Below, in pieces: positions 26,998-35,700 of a stretch of 64,000 nt of DNA (position 1 is its first letter; each line of letters starts with the position of its first letter). The stretch spans positions 124,001-188,000 of the forward strand of contig CAIYYN010000048.1 in the NCBI GenBank assembly GCA_903930435.1, written 5' to 3'. The DNA is from an uncultured Hyphomicrobiales bacterium. GTDB taxonomy: Bacteria > Pseudomonadota > Alphaproteobacteria > Rhizobiales > Ancalomicrobiaceae. The notes below the pieces were generated by a model. It made no database searches. It was not told the origin of the DNA and saw only the letters and a program-made list of their open reading frames with translations. The translations under genes and the position numbers were made by a program.

Positions 26998-27570
26998 ATG
27001 TCGGCGTTCAATCTCCCCAATATCCTGACCTATGGCCGCATCGCAGCTGTTCCCGCAGTCGTCGCCTGTTTCACCTTGCCGGATTTGCCAACCGATACGT
27101 CGCGATGGGTCGCGTTCTGGCTGTTTACGGTTGCTGCCATTACCGATTTCTTTGACGGCTATCTTGCCCGCGCCTGGCACCAGCAATCCGCGCTTGGCCG
27201 AATGCTCGATCCCATCGCTGACAAATTGCTGGTCGCATCGCTGTTGTTGGTGCTTGTTGATGCGCGCACGATCCAGGGCGTGACGGTGATCGCCGCCGTG
27301 ATTATCTTGTGCCGCGAAATCCTCGTGTCGGGTCTGCGCGAGTTCCTGGCTGATCTGCGCGTCAGCGTTCCCGTCTCGTGGCTGGCCAAATGCAAGACGA
27401 CAGCGCAGTTGATTGCCGTCGGGTTTCTGGTTGTCGGCCCGGCGGGCGAACATGTGTTGCCGCACACGGTCGATATCGGGGTGATCCTGCTGTGGATCGC
27501 GGCGCTGCTGACGCTCTACACCGGCTGGGATTACTTTCGGGCCGGTATCCGCCATCTGCTGGAGGAATGA
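26998..27570 (+). CDS. pgsA: CDP-diacylglycerol-glycerol-3-phosphate 3-phosphatidyltransferase
   Basis: An integral membrane enzyme for phosphatidylglycerol phosphate synthesis. The CDP-alcohol phosphotransferase motif is complete: DFFDGYLAR, eight residues, then GRMLDPIADK with the last two Asp. There are about four to five membrane helices, and 190 residues is normal. moaD follows at once, with its ribosome site inside this gene. In many Hyphomicrobiales uvrC precedes pgsA; here uvrC lies 10 kb away at 37905-39851. Confidence 0.95.
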   Translation: MSAFNLPNILTYGRIAAVPAVVACFTLPDLPTDTSRWVAFWLFTVAAITDFFDGYLARAWHQQSALGRMLDPIADKLLVASLLLVLVDARTIQGVTVIAAVIILCREILVSGLREFLADLRVSVPVSWLAKCKTTAQLIAVGFLVVGPAGEHVLPHTVDIGVILLWIAALLTLYTGWDYFRAGIRHLLEE

Positions 27571-27575
27571 CGTCC

Positions 27576-27827
27576 ATGCGGGTTCGTTATTTCGCCTGGG
27601 TACGGGAACGGATCGGTCGCGCCGAAGAGGACGTGTCGCCGCCGGTGGATGTCGTAACGGCGGGCGATCTCGTCAAATGGCTGAAAGCACGCGACGAACA
27701 GTCTGACTACGCCTTTGAACGTCCCGAGGTCATCCGGATCGCCATCGACCAGATGCACGTGCAGCCGACGACGCCGATTGCCGGAGCGCGCGAAATCGCG
27801 TTCTTCCCGCCGATGACGGGTGGCTGA
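27576..27827 (+). CDS. moaD: Molybdopterin synthase small subunit
   Basis: An 83-residue ubiquitin-fold sulphur carrier. Its C-terminal Gly-Gly (FFPPMTGG) is thiocarboxylated and donates sulphur to precursor Z in the MoaE active site. GGAGG at 27561-27565 lies ten bases from ATG 27576. An earlier ATG at 27567 is adjacent to that site and so less likely. It overlaps or abuts pgsA, and moaE begins at its stop, giving a three-gene operon. Confidence 0.93.
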   Translation: MRVRYFAWVRERIGRAEEDVSPPVDVVTAGDLVKWLKARDEQSDYAFERPEVIRIAIDQMHVQPTTPIAGAREIAFFPPMTGG

Positions 27828-27828
27828 G

Positions 27829-28281
27829 ATGGTCGTCCGGTTGCAGCCCCATGATTTCGACATTTCGGCTGAAATCGACCAGTTGGTGGCCGGGCGGACA
27901 GATATCGGCGCGGTCGTCACCTTCGCCGGGTTGGTGCGCGATATGGCCAAGGGCGCGCCGATCCTCGACATGACGCTCGAACATTATCCCGGCATGTGCG
28001 AAGCCGAACTGGAACGCATCGAGGCGGAGGCGCGGTCGCGCTGGGAGCTTCAGGGGTCGCTGATCCTGCATCGTTATGGCCGACTGACACCCGGCGAACG
28101 CATTGTCCTCGTCGTCACGCTGTCGCCGCACCGCCATGCCGCCTTTGAGGCCGCCGAATTCCTGATGGATTACCTGAAGACCCGCGCGCCCTTCTGGAAG
28201 AAGGAAACCGCCGCCGATGGTACCGGCCATTGGGTCGATGCCCGCGAAATCGACGATGCCGCTATGGCCCGGTGGGGGTAA
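27829..28281 (+). CDS. moaE: Molybdopterin synthase catalytic subunit
   Basis: The large subunit of molybdopterin synthase, about 150 residues. VVTFAGLVRD near the N-terminus, LEHYPGMCEAELERI, HRYGRLTPGERIVLV and the Lys-rich end of the active site, LKTRAPFWKKE, are all family features. ATG 27829 lies immediately after the moaD stop; an in-frame GTG at 27820 is possible. The gene is intact, but its last 60 bases have a diverged copy at 29131-29190 (88 percent identical by hand count). The molybdoenzyme MsrP is encoded at 45942-46925. Confidence 0.95.
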   Translation: MVVRLQPHDFDISAEIDQLVAGRTDIGAVVTFAGLVRDMAKGAPILDMTLEHYPGMCEAELERIEAEARSRWELQGSLILHRYGRLTPGERIVLVVTLSPHRHAAFEAAEFLMDYLKTRAPFWKKETAADGTGHWVDAREIDDAAMARWG

Positions 28282-28298
28282 GGGTGGCATCGGCGATA

Positions 28299-29000
28299 TC
28301 AGCAAACGTCCAGTTTGCAGTGCAGGTAGATCTTCAGGGCCTTGTAGAGTTCGCCCCAAGTCGGCGGTACGCCTGAAATTGACAGGTGATTGTTCCAATC
28401 CGTGATGATCCTGTCATTTGGCAGCGTTTTGAACAATGTCTGACCAGACAGTAAATCGTCTATTTCCTGGCGAAACCGAGGTGAGAGCTTATCCCGTGTC
28501 TTGAACGCGTTCATCAGCGCAATCACACGCTCGTCCCGATAATCGAGCCTGAACCCTTGTGCAAAGTCCGGGAACAAGGCCCAGTTCAGATTATTTTCAC
28601 TCAGAATGCCACTGTCATAATAGGTGAGCAATGAATTTACGAACATCAATCTGTCTTCAAGCGATAGCTTGTACATGGATAGTATGACCATCCATTGATG
28701 CTGGCTGTTTGGCTCATTTCTTATATATTTCAATGCGATTGCCAATTTTTCGTGCGGATTTTTTGACAGTTTGATAAATTTTGACCAATAGAGAAAGAAT
28801 CGGAACTTCAGAAAACTATGGGCATTCTTATCGAGTGCGGCCACATCTGCCGCATAGCGTTCATAGGCGATTGGGTCGGATTCCGCATAGTCATCTTCAG
28901 GAATTGTCCCTGCAGGTCCGCTGAGCAGAACCAACAGGCATAAGCACAAGCCGAGCAGGCGTCGGCTTGTGTCATTCGTGCAGCGGATCCATTTGGCCAT
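28299..29000 (-). CDS. Exported protein of unknown function, tandem copy A
   Basis: A 233-residue protein with a hydrophobic N-terminal signal (RRLLGLCLCLLVLLSGPAGT). The rest is polar, helix-rich and contains SDPIAYERYA, LSKNPHEKLAIALKYI, LDYRDERVIALMNAF, EIDDLLSGQ and PTWGELYKALKIYLHCK, all shared with the next gene. ATG 29000 is chosen because it starts the signal directly; the frame upstream of it crosses the moaE remnant. Codon use is more AT-rich than the neighbours. About half the residues match copy B. No known family is recognised. Confidence 0.7.
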   Translation of the reverse strand: MAKWIRCTNDTSRRLLGLCLCLLVLLSGPAGTIPEDDYAESDPIAYERYAADVAALDKNAHSFLKFRFFLYWSKFIKLSKNPHEKLAIALKYIRNEPNSQHQWMVILSMYKLSLEDRLMFVNSLLTYYDSGILSENNLNWALFPDFAQGFRLDYRDERVIALMNAFKTRDKLSPRFRQEIDDLLSGQTLFKTLPNDRIITDWNNHLSISGVPPTWGELYKALKIYLHCKLDVC

Positions 29001-29130
29001 GTGAAATAGGGCTCCCGGGTCCTTCTTGGCAACGTTACCACTGAATTCCTGCGGGAAAGCCATTGATCTTGCCATAGCCTGGCGTAAATCGGCGATAGAC
29101 GAGTGGCCCCGCACTAATTTCTGGCCTGTT

Positions 29131-29190
29131 TGGGTCGGCGCCCGCGAAATCGGCGATGACGCTATGGCGCGCTGGGGGTAGGGGTGGCAT
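29131..29190 (+). pseudogene. Duplicated 3' tail of moaE
   Basis: These 60 bases match the last 51 bases of moaE plus nine beyond (28231-28290), with seven mismatches and no gaps, at a distance of exactly 900 bases. The frame is preserved (WVGAREIGDDAMARWG). No other part of moaE precedes it. It lies between exported-protein genes A and B, and its antisense strand encodes the last residues of B. Confidence 0.85.
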
Positions 29191-29899
29191 TCTCGCCCGT
29201 ACATCGATCAAATTTGCACAGGATGTAGATTTTCAACGCCTTATAGAGCTCGGTCCATGTTGGTCGGACGCCTCGGACGGTCAGATAATAGACCCAATCC
29301 TTCAAAATTGTGTCGCGCGGCATTCCCATGAATAACATTTGACCGGAAAGCAAATCATCAATTTGCCTGTCGAAAAAAGTGCCTGGTTGTGTCCGCTTTC
29401 TGAAGTCATGCAGAAGCGCAATCACTCGCTCATCGAGATAGTCAAGCCGCAGTCCCTGTCCAAAGGCTGGCTCCAAAGCCCAAGTCAGATTGTTTACATC
29501 GATGGCTCCGCTGTCGAAATCACTCAGCAATTCGCGCAGGAAAAATAAGCGATCATCTATAGATAATCGATACATTGATAAAATGACAAAAAATTTGCGC
29601 CCTTCTCCATGGTCGTCTTTCAAATATCTCAGAGCGATTGGTAATTTTTCATGTGGATTTTTCGATAAATATTCAAAATTCAAACTGTATAAATAAAACC
29701 TGAGCTTCAACGCATCGCCTTCGAAAAGATAAAGTCGATCAACTATTTTTGCATATCGCTCATAGGCTACGGGGTCAGACGCTGACCATTCCTCCTCAGG
29801 AATAGTGCCAAAGTCGCCTGACAACACTAAAAGCAACAACGCAAACAAGCCGACCAGAGGCCGACCTGTTCGCCTGATATGTTGCCTCCATCCAGTCAT
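29162..29899 (-). CDS. Exported protein of unknown function, tandem copy B
   Basis: A 245-residue paralogue of copy A. Its signal sequence is GRPLVGLFALLLLVLSGDFGT, followed by SDPVAYERYAK, YLSKNPHEKLPIALRYL, FFVILSMYRLSIDDRL, LDYLDERVIALLHDF, QIDDLLSGQ and PTWTELYKALKIYILCK. Relative to A it has lost the stop after the last CK and runs on through ENATPTPSAP, encoded on the reverse of the moaE remnant. AT-rich like A. The region upstream (29900-30065) is AT-rich and probably carries its promoter. Function unknown. Confidence 0.72.
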   Translation of the reverse strand: MTGWRQHIRRTGRPLVGLFALLLLVLSGDFGTIPEEEWSASDPVAYERYAKIVDRLYLFEGDALKLRFYLYSLNFEYLSKNPHEKLPIALRYLKDDHGEGRKFFVILSMYRLSIDDRLFFLRELLSDFDSGAIDVNNLTWALEPAFGQGLRLDYLDERVIALLHDFRKRTQPGTFFDRQIDDLLSGQMLFMGMPRDTILKDWVYYLTVRGVRPTWTELYKALKIYILCKFDRCTGENATPTPSAP

Positions 29900-30065
29900 G
29901 CGTTTTGGTACTCCTGTTTCTAGTCAGCTATGCTGCCATTGAACGCCCGCTAGAAAATAATTTATAATACTATATTCCTGCACATTCTGGTTGTGTTCAA
30001 GTGGTATATCGAGTTCTAGCCAGTTCTGTTCGGCAATTGGCGATGAGGCTTGGTTGTTTGCTGCC

Positions 30066-30193
30066 TATCCCTCCCACGCTTGCGGGGGAGGGTCCGGCGA
30101 AGCCGGGGGTGGGGGCATCGGGAAGTTATCAGTCGTCGTGAAAGCTCCGCCCCACCCGACGCTTCGCGCCGACCTCCCCATCAAGGGAAGGTA
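30066..30193. repeat. Palindromic intergenic repeat element
   Basis: A left half (about 30066-30116) and a right half (about 30149-30193) are diverged inverted copies. Each carries CCCTCCC/GGGAGGG-like and CCGGCGAAGCCGG-like elements. The left half alone folds as CCCTCCC with GGGGGAGGG and as CCGGC-GAA-GCCGG. Elements of this composition are dispersed in intergenic DNA of many Hyphomicrobiales. It lies upstream of the riboswitch and could affect transcript ends. Confidence 0.6.
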
Positions 30194-30326
30194 TGGACCC
30201 GAGGCTTTCGTTCGAGAACTTTAGAGGACCTTTTCTCAATATTATTCGGGCCTCAGCATTGGTTTGCAGAGCTGCCTTCCCACCCCTTGCACCCCCTCCC
30301 AATTCCATGCGACATTACTACCCATT

Positions 30327-30484
30327 GTCCGGTGCCCGTTCACGCGGGAGAATCGGGAAAGCGGTGCAAATCCGCTTGCGTGCCCAACGCCGTGACGGGG
30401 GACAGCGATGGCGGATGCCACTGGGGGCAACCTCGGGAAGGTGCCATTAGCGGGATGATCCCGTAGCCGGAAGACCGGCCGGAC
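30327..30484 (+). promoter_or_regulatory. Cobalamin (B12) riboswitch upstream of bluB
   Basis: The closing stem GTCCGG (30327-30332) pairs with CCGGAC (30479-30484). Inside are the conserved GGGAAAGCGGTGCAAATCCGC segment, split across two strands of the core, the CCCAACGCCGTGAC segment, and the B12 box GCCACTGGGGG followed by GGGAAGG near 30417-30440. The switch ends about 100 bases before bluB. Adenosylcobalamin binding would be expected to lower bluB expression, giving feedback on lower-ligand synthesis. Confidence 0.88.
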
Positions 30485-30547
30485 AGCGATCATGGAACCG
30501 GCGCGGACGGCGGGTTCCAGACCCTGCAACTGTGTGCCGCGAGATAG

Positions 30548-31336
<789 letters not shown>

Positions 31337-31347
31337 ACCGCCTCAAC

Positions 31348-32235
31348 TCACTCCGCAGCGACTTTCTTTGGCATGACTTCGGCGAAATAATCGTCCATCA
31401 GGCCGAGCGTGATGGCTCCGGGCTTGAACGTATAGGGGCCGATTTCCGCGACCGGGGTGACTTCGGCAGCGGTGCCGGTGAGGAAAGCCTCGGTAAAGCC
31501 CGTCATTTCTTCCGGCTTGATACGGCGTTCGATGACATCGATGCCACGGCGCTTGGCCAGATCGATGACGGTGCGGCGCGTGATGCCATCAAGGAAGCGA
31601 TCTGCCAGCGGCGTGTGGATCTTGCCATCTTGGACAAAGAAGACATTCGCTCCGGTGGCTTCTGCGACATTGTCCTCGAAATCCAGCATCAGCGCGTCGG
31701 CATAGCCCTTCTTTTCCGCTGCGTGCTTGGAGATCGTGCAGATCATGTAGAGACCGGCTGCCTTTGATTTGCATGGTGCCGTGCGCGGATCGGGGCGACG
31801 GAACTCGGCAATATCCAGACGGATGCCCTTGGCGCGCTCTTCCGGGTTGAAATAGCTCGGCCACTGCCAGGCCGCGAAGGCGACGTGGATGGTATTGTTC
31901 TGGGCCGAGACACCCATCATTTCCGAGCCGCGCCAGGCGACCGGACGCAGGTAGGCATCGACGAGATTGTTGAGACGCAGCGTCTCTTCGGCGGCGTGGT
32001 TCAATTCGGCGACCGTGTAGGGAATATCGAAGCCGAGCAATTGGCCAGATGTGATCAGGCGCTGATGATGCTCATCCTGTTTGAACACAACGCCGCCATA
32101 GGCGCGCTCGCCCTCGAACACGCAGGAGCCATAATGCAAACCATGTGTCAGCACATGGACCTTGGCGTCCTTCCAGTCGACAAAGTTGCCGTCGAACCAG
32201 ATCACGCCATCACGTTGGTCAAAGGGGACTGCCAT
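31348..32235 (-). CDS. ilvE: Branched-chain amino-acid aminotransferase
   Basis: A fold-type IV PLP enzyme that transaminates Val, Leu and Ile with 2-oxoglutarate. Its 295 residues begin with IWFDGNFVDWKDAKVHVLTHGLHYG, followed by CVFEGERAYGG, RPVAWRGSEMMGVSA, and the PLP-lysine region KSKAAGLYMICTISKHAAEKKGYADALMLD, then NVFFVQDGKIHTP. The upstream SD GGGAG is clear. It is divergent from the marR gene, with a conserved two-component system beyond. Confidence 0.93.
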   Translation of the reverse strand: MAVPFDQRDGVIWFDGNFVDWKDAKVHVLTHGLHYGSCVFEGERAYGGVVFKQDEHHQRLITSGQLLGFDIPYTVAELNHAAEETLRLNNLVDAYLRPVAWRGSEMMGVSAQNNTIHVAFAAWQWPSYFNPEERAKGIRLDIAEFRRPDPRTAPCKSKAAGLYMICTISKHAAEKKGYADALMLDFEDNVAEATGANVFFVQDGKIHTPLADRFLDGITRRTVIDLAKRRGIDVIERRIKPEEMTGFTEAFLTGTAAEVTPVAEIGPYTFKPGAITLGLMDDYFAEVMPKKVAAE

Positions 32236-32449
32236 GTCTCTCTCCCGAATTCATCTGTGGTCTGTTGCGTGGTCGTCGCTTTCCCGCGACGTCACTTCGC
32301 ACCCTGATCGCTTACATTGCACCGATCTGCGAAGCGGCGCTACCTCTGCGCGCCGTCATCTGGCGCAAAACTGCCATGTCCCGCTGCCTTAGCCGGACAA
32401 CCGTCAACCTTGTTTACAGGTCCCACCATGCCGTTTAACGCTTTTCCGT

Positions 32450-32481
32450 GAAATTGCCATCAATTTCATGCTAGATAGCAT
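32450..32481. promoter_or_regulatory. Double palindrome in the ilvE-marR gap, likely MarR operator
   Basis: GAAATTG-CCAT-CAATTTC at 32450-32467 is directly followed by ATGCTA-GA-TAGCAT at 32468-32481; both are perfect. They lie 70-100 bases before the MarR start, in a 316-base divergent gap that otherwise shows nothing clear. The AATTG/CAATT type palindrome resembles MarR-family operators, so autoregulation is likely. Confidence 0.5.
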
Positions 32482-32551
32482 CATACCGCAGAGTGCACGT
32501 CCAAGCGTCCAGCGCGCGGATTGCCTAACGAGCGAACCGAATTTAGTCAAT

Positions 32552-33100
32552 ATGACTGATATGATCCTGGCCAAAACAGCAAAGCAGGCGGGTGCGTCAT
32601 CGCCGGAACAGGCACTCGGCCTGTCGGTGCCGGACAAGCGGGCGACCGATGCCGTGCTCGTCGAAATGATCGAGCTGCTGTTTTTCGCCTATCGGGACTT
32701 CATCAGCGATCCCGATGCGATCCTGAATGAATTCGCCTTCGGTCGTGCGCATCATCGAGTACTCTATTTTGTCAATCGCAGCCCCGGCCTGACCGTCGCG
32801 GAACTGCTCGATATCCTCAAGATTACCAAGCAGAGCCTTGGGCGTGTACTCAGGGATCTGGTTGAAACTGATTTCATCGTGCAGCGGCCCGGTGAAAGCG
32901 ACCGTCGGCAAAGGCTGCTCTATCCCACACCGCGCGGCGTGGCACTGGCGCGCCGACTGACCGAACCCCAGATGCGCCGGATTGCGGCGGCATTGTCCGC
33001 GCTTGGACCCGAGGGAGCGTCGGTCACAAACGCCTTTTTGCGCATGATGATCAATGAGGGCGACCGGGCAACGCCTGCCGCACCGATCGCTCGGCCATGA
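32552..33100 (+). CDS. MarR-family transcriptional regulator
   Basis: A 182-residue winged-helix regulator from ATG 32552. The family core is present: HHRVLYFVNRSPGLTVAELLDILKITKQSLGRVLRDLVETDFIVQRPGESDRRQRLLYPTPRGVALARRL, in which the recognition helix and the wing with its DRR motif are clear. The frame extends upstream to 32468, but that part overlaps the palindromes, so the later start is preferred, though no good SD is seen. The response-regulator gene follows by about 55 bases. Confidence 0.85.
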   Translation: MTDMILAKTAKQAGASSPEQALGLSVPDKRATDAVLVEMIELLFFAYRDFISDPDAILNEFAFGRAHHRVLYFVNRSPGLTVAELLDILKITKQSLGRVLRDLVETDFIVQRPGESDRRQRLLYPTPRGVALARRLTEPQMRRIAAALSALGPEGASVTNAFLRMMINEGDRATPAAPIARP

Positions 33101-33154
33101 CGGGTCAGCGGCGCGGCCTTGGGGGACCGTTCCCGATTATGGGGGATAAATCGG

Positions 33155-33898
33155 ATGGTTGATCAGACGGGTGAGGGCTTGGGCGAGAGTGTCGAGCGTG
33201 TCGCTACTCCGCCTGCCGATAGTGCGCCGCACCTGCTCATCGTGGATGACGACAACCGGATCAGGACGCTGTTGCAACAGTTCCTCAGCGAGCGCGGTTT
33301 TCGTGTCTCGATGGCGGGTTCGGCTGCCGAGGCGCGCAAGAAGCTGGAACTCATTGATTTTGATCTGCTGATTGTGGACGTCATGATGCCTGGCGAAACC
33401 GGACTTGAGTTCACGCGCTGGCTCCGCACGACGTCCAGTGTGCCGATCCTCATGCTGACAGCGCGCAGTGAGGCGAACTCGCGCATCGCCGGACTGGAAC
33501 TGGGTGCCGATGACTATGTCGCAAAGCCCTTCGAGCCGCGCGAACTGGTTCTGCGCATCAACAATATCCTCAAGCGCGGCATGACCGTGACATCGCGACC
33601 GCGCGGCGCTGAAATCCGGTTCGGACCATTTGCTTTCGATGTCGAGCGCATGGAACTGAAGCGCGGCGATGAAGTGATCCGGCTCACGGATCGCGAGAAG
33701 CAGTTGCTGAAGATGTTTGCCGACCGTCCAGCCGAGACGATCCCGCGTCACGAAATCGTCGGAGCCGATAATTCCTTTGGCGACCGGACCGCCGACGTCC
33801 AGATGAACAGGCTGCGCCGCAAGATCGAGATTGATCCGGCAAATCCGATCTATCTTCAGACAGTTCGCGGGGTTGGATACAAGCTCTTGATCGATTAG
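33155..33898 (+). CDS. OmpR-type response regulator
   Basis: A 247-residue two-domain regulator. The receiver domain (about residues 26-140) has the acidic pair LLIVDDD, the phospho-acceptor D75 in LLIVDVMMPGE, the Thr/Ser switch region LMLTARSE and the K of YVAKPFEP. The C-terminal winged helix includes LTDREKQLLKMFADRP and ends TVRGVGYKLLI. ATG 33155 is favoured over 33119 since it has GGGGG upstream. It pairs with the histidine kinase 36 bases downstream. The order ilvE, marR, regulator, kinase resembles the PetR/PetS neighbourhood I recall from other alphaproteobacteria, but I do not assign that name. Confidence 0.9.
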   Translation: MVDQTGEGLGESVERVATPPADSAPHLLIVDDDNRIRTLLQQFLSERGFRVSMAGSAAEARKKLELIDFDLLIVDVMMPGETGLEFTRWLRTTSSVPILMLTARSEANSRIAGLELGADDYVAKPFEPRELVLRINNILKRGMTVTSRPRGAEIRFGPFAFDVERMELKRGDEVIRLTDREKQLLKMFADRPAETIPRHEIVGADNSFGDRTADVQMNRLRRKIEIDPANPIYLQTVRGVGYKLLID

Positions 33899-33934
33899 AC
33901 GTGACAGCCGAGCACGGGGGAAATCGCGGACGAT

Positions 33935-35350
33935 ATGCCATTTGAGACCAGCCTGGACGACAGCAACCTCGGCAAGTCCCCGCCGCAGCCCGTGCGCGCG
34001 TCCGGCTGGCGACCGCTGGATCTCTGGCGTCAGCTGACGAAAGCCATTGGCGAGCGTATGCCGAAGGGCCTGTTTGCGCGCTCGATCCTGATCGTGGTGC
34101 TGCCGATGCTGATCCTGCAAACCGTGGTCTTCTGGGTCTTCATGGAGCGGCATTATCAGTTGGTGACGCGGCACCTGTCCGAGGCGGTCGTGGGCGACAT
34201 CGCGGCCATCATCGGTGTCATCGAAGCCTACCCGCAAGATGCGAATTACGACAAGATCACCGATATCGCCAAGCGCGACATGAACCTGTCGATCACGGTT
34301 CTGCCACCCGATCCCCTGCCACCACCGACGGAAAAGCCGTTTTTCTCGCTGCTCGACAACGCGCTCAGCGATGAAATCACACGCTACATCGGTCGGCCCT
34401 TCTGGATCGACACGATCGGCCGCTCGGATTGGGTCGAAATCCGCATCCAGCTGGATCACAAGGTGTTGCGCGTCGTGGCCAGGCGCAGTCAGGCCTATGC
34501 ATCGAATTCGCATATTTTCGTGGTCTGGATGGTGGCCACCGCCCTTGTGCTGATCGTGATCGCCGTACTTTTCCTCCGCAATCAGATCCGCCCGATCCAG
34601 TTGCTGGCGTCAGCTGCGGAAAGTTTCGGCAAGGGCCGCGCCGCGCCCGAGTTTTCACCGCGTGGCGCAAGCGAGGTCCGCAAGGCCTCGGCTGCCTTTA
34701 TCGAGATGCGGCGACGGATCGAGCGTCAGATCGAACAGCGTACAACGATGCTGGCGGGTGTCAGTCATGATCTGCGCACCGTCTTGACCCGATTCCGTCT
34801 GAGCCTAGCGCTGATGGGGAGTGGTCCCGAGATCGAGGCGCTGGAGGCTGATGTCGCGGAGATGCAGGCGATGCTGGAGGCCTATCTGGCTTTTGCCCGG
34901 GGTGATGGCGACGAGGAAGCCGGCACCACGGACATGCGCGAAATGCTGACCTCGATCCAGCTGGATGCCGAACGGGCCGGGTTCACGATTGCGCAGAGCT
35001 TCGAGGGTGAACCCGATGTCATCCTGCGTCCCAATGCCTTCAAACGGTGTATCGTCAATCTCGTCAGCAATGCCTGTCGCTTCGCCGAAACGATCGAAGT
35101 CAGCGGTCGACATGCCCAGGGCTGGCTGACCGTCATCGTCGATGATGATGGCCCCGGCGTGCCGGAAGCCGAGCGCGAGAATATCTTCCGCCCATTCTAT
35201 CGGCTGGATCAGGCCCGCAACCAGGACGAAGGCGGCACCGGCCTCGGCCTTGCCATCGCCCGCGACATCGCCCGCAGTCACGGTGGCGATATCAAGCTGG
35301 AAACGGCCCCTAAAGGCGGATTGCGAGCGGTGATCCGGATCCCGGGGTGA
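33935..35350 (+). CDS. Sensor histidine kinase (EnvZ-like)
   Basis: A 471-residue membrane kinase. TM1 lies at about residues 48-70, a periplasmic sensor of about 120 residues follows, and TM2 is at about 190-213. Then come HAMP, the dimerisation domain with H278 in SHDLRT, and the ATPase domain with N-box NAFKRCIVNLVSNACRFAE, G1 DDDGPGVP and G2 GGTGLGLAIARDIARSHGG. All catalytic boxes look intact. It is operonic with the response regulator. The sensor domain gives no hint of ligand beyond an acidic, Pro-rich patch. It is followed by a strong terminator. Confidence 0.92.
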   Translation: MPFETSLDDSNLGKSPPQPVRASGWRPLDLWRQLTKAIGERMPKGLFARSILIVVLPMLILQTVVFWVFMERHYQLVTRHLSEAVVGDIAAIIGVIEAYPQDANYDKITDIAKRDMNLSITVLPPDPLPPPTEKPFFSLLDNALSDEITRYIGRPFWIDTIGRSDWVEIRIQLDHKVLRVVARRSQAYASNSHIFVVWMVATALVLIVIAVLFLRNQIRPIQLLASAAESFGKGRAAPEFSPRGASEVRKASAAFIEMRRRIERQIEQRTTMLAGVSHDLRTVLTRFRLSLALMGSGPEIEALEADVAEMQAMLEAYLAFARGDGDEEAGTTDMREMLTSIQLDAERAGFTIAQSFEGEPDVILRPNAFKRCIVNLVSNACRFAETIEVSGRHAQGWLTVIVDDDGPGVPEAERENIFRPFYRLDQARNQDEGGTGLGLAIARDIARSHGGDIKLETAPKGGLRAVIRIPG

Positions 35351-35377
35351 GGAACGGCGCCGGCCTTTGGTCGGCGC

Positions 35378-35400
35378 AAAAACGTCCACAGGACGTTTTT
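35378..35400. terminator. Bidirectional terminator after the histidine kinase
   Basis: AAAAACGTCC (35378-35387), loop ACA, GGACGTTTTT (35391-35400) is a perfect ten-base-pair stem with T-runs in both directions. It separates the kinase operon from the AT-rich cassette. Confidence 0.85.
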
Positions 35401-35700
35401 GAGTGACGAACGCCCGGGAGTCTCACGCCCGGGCCGGTTGCCTTGGGCGGCGTGACATACGGCTTGTTTCCCATTTTACGATCAATGCGGCACATAAATT
35501 CTATTTGTTCGCACTTTTGTTTGGAATTCAAGTTGATGCTTTTGATTGTATAGTAAAATTTTGCTACTATTAATTTAAATAATTTTATATTTTATATTTT
35601 AATTGGACTATTTTCAATTAAAACGAGATTTAACCGGCGCGCACAATCCGACTTGAGATTGTAAAATTCTGACTGCTGAGCCGCTTGAGGGAGATCAAAA
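35401..35700 (+). other. AT-rich boundary and promoter region of the accessory cassette
   Basis: Base composition changes abruptly after about 35480. From 35540 to 35640 almost every base is A or T, in contrast to the GC-rich chromosome. This is where a promoter for the downstream three-gene cassette must lie. A strong ribosome site (GGGAG, seven bases before the ATG) ends the region. No gene is seen in it. Confidence 0.6.

Noticed and set aside
30050-30466. Overlapping + strand frames of 77 to 138 codons before bluB
   Set aside because: They overlie the palindromic repeat and the riboswitch, whose RNA features explain the sequence.
33137-34513. Open frame of 458 codons on the - strand, opposite the response regulator and histidine kinase
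   Set aside because: It is a mirror of two well-formed genes in GC-rich DNA. Its protein is His/Arg/Asp-rich without domains, and the + strand genes have complete catalytic motifs.
35560-35640. Several TTAA pairs resembling CtrA sites in the cassette upstream region
   Set aside because: The stretch is almost entirely A and T, so such matches are expected by chance.
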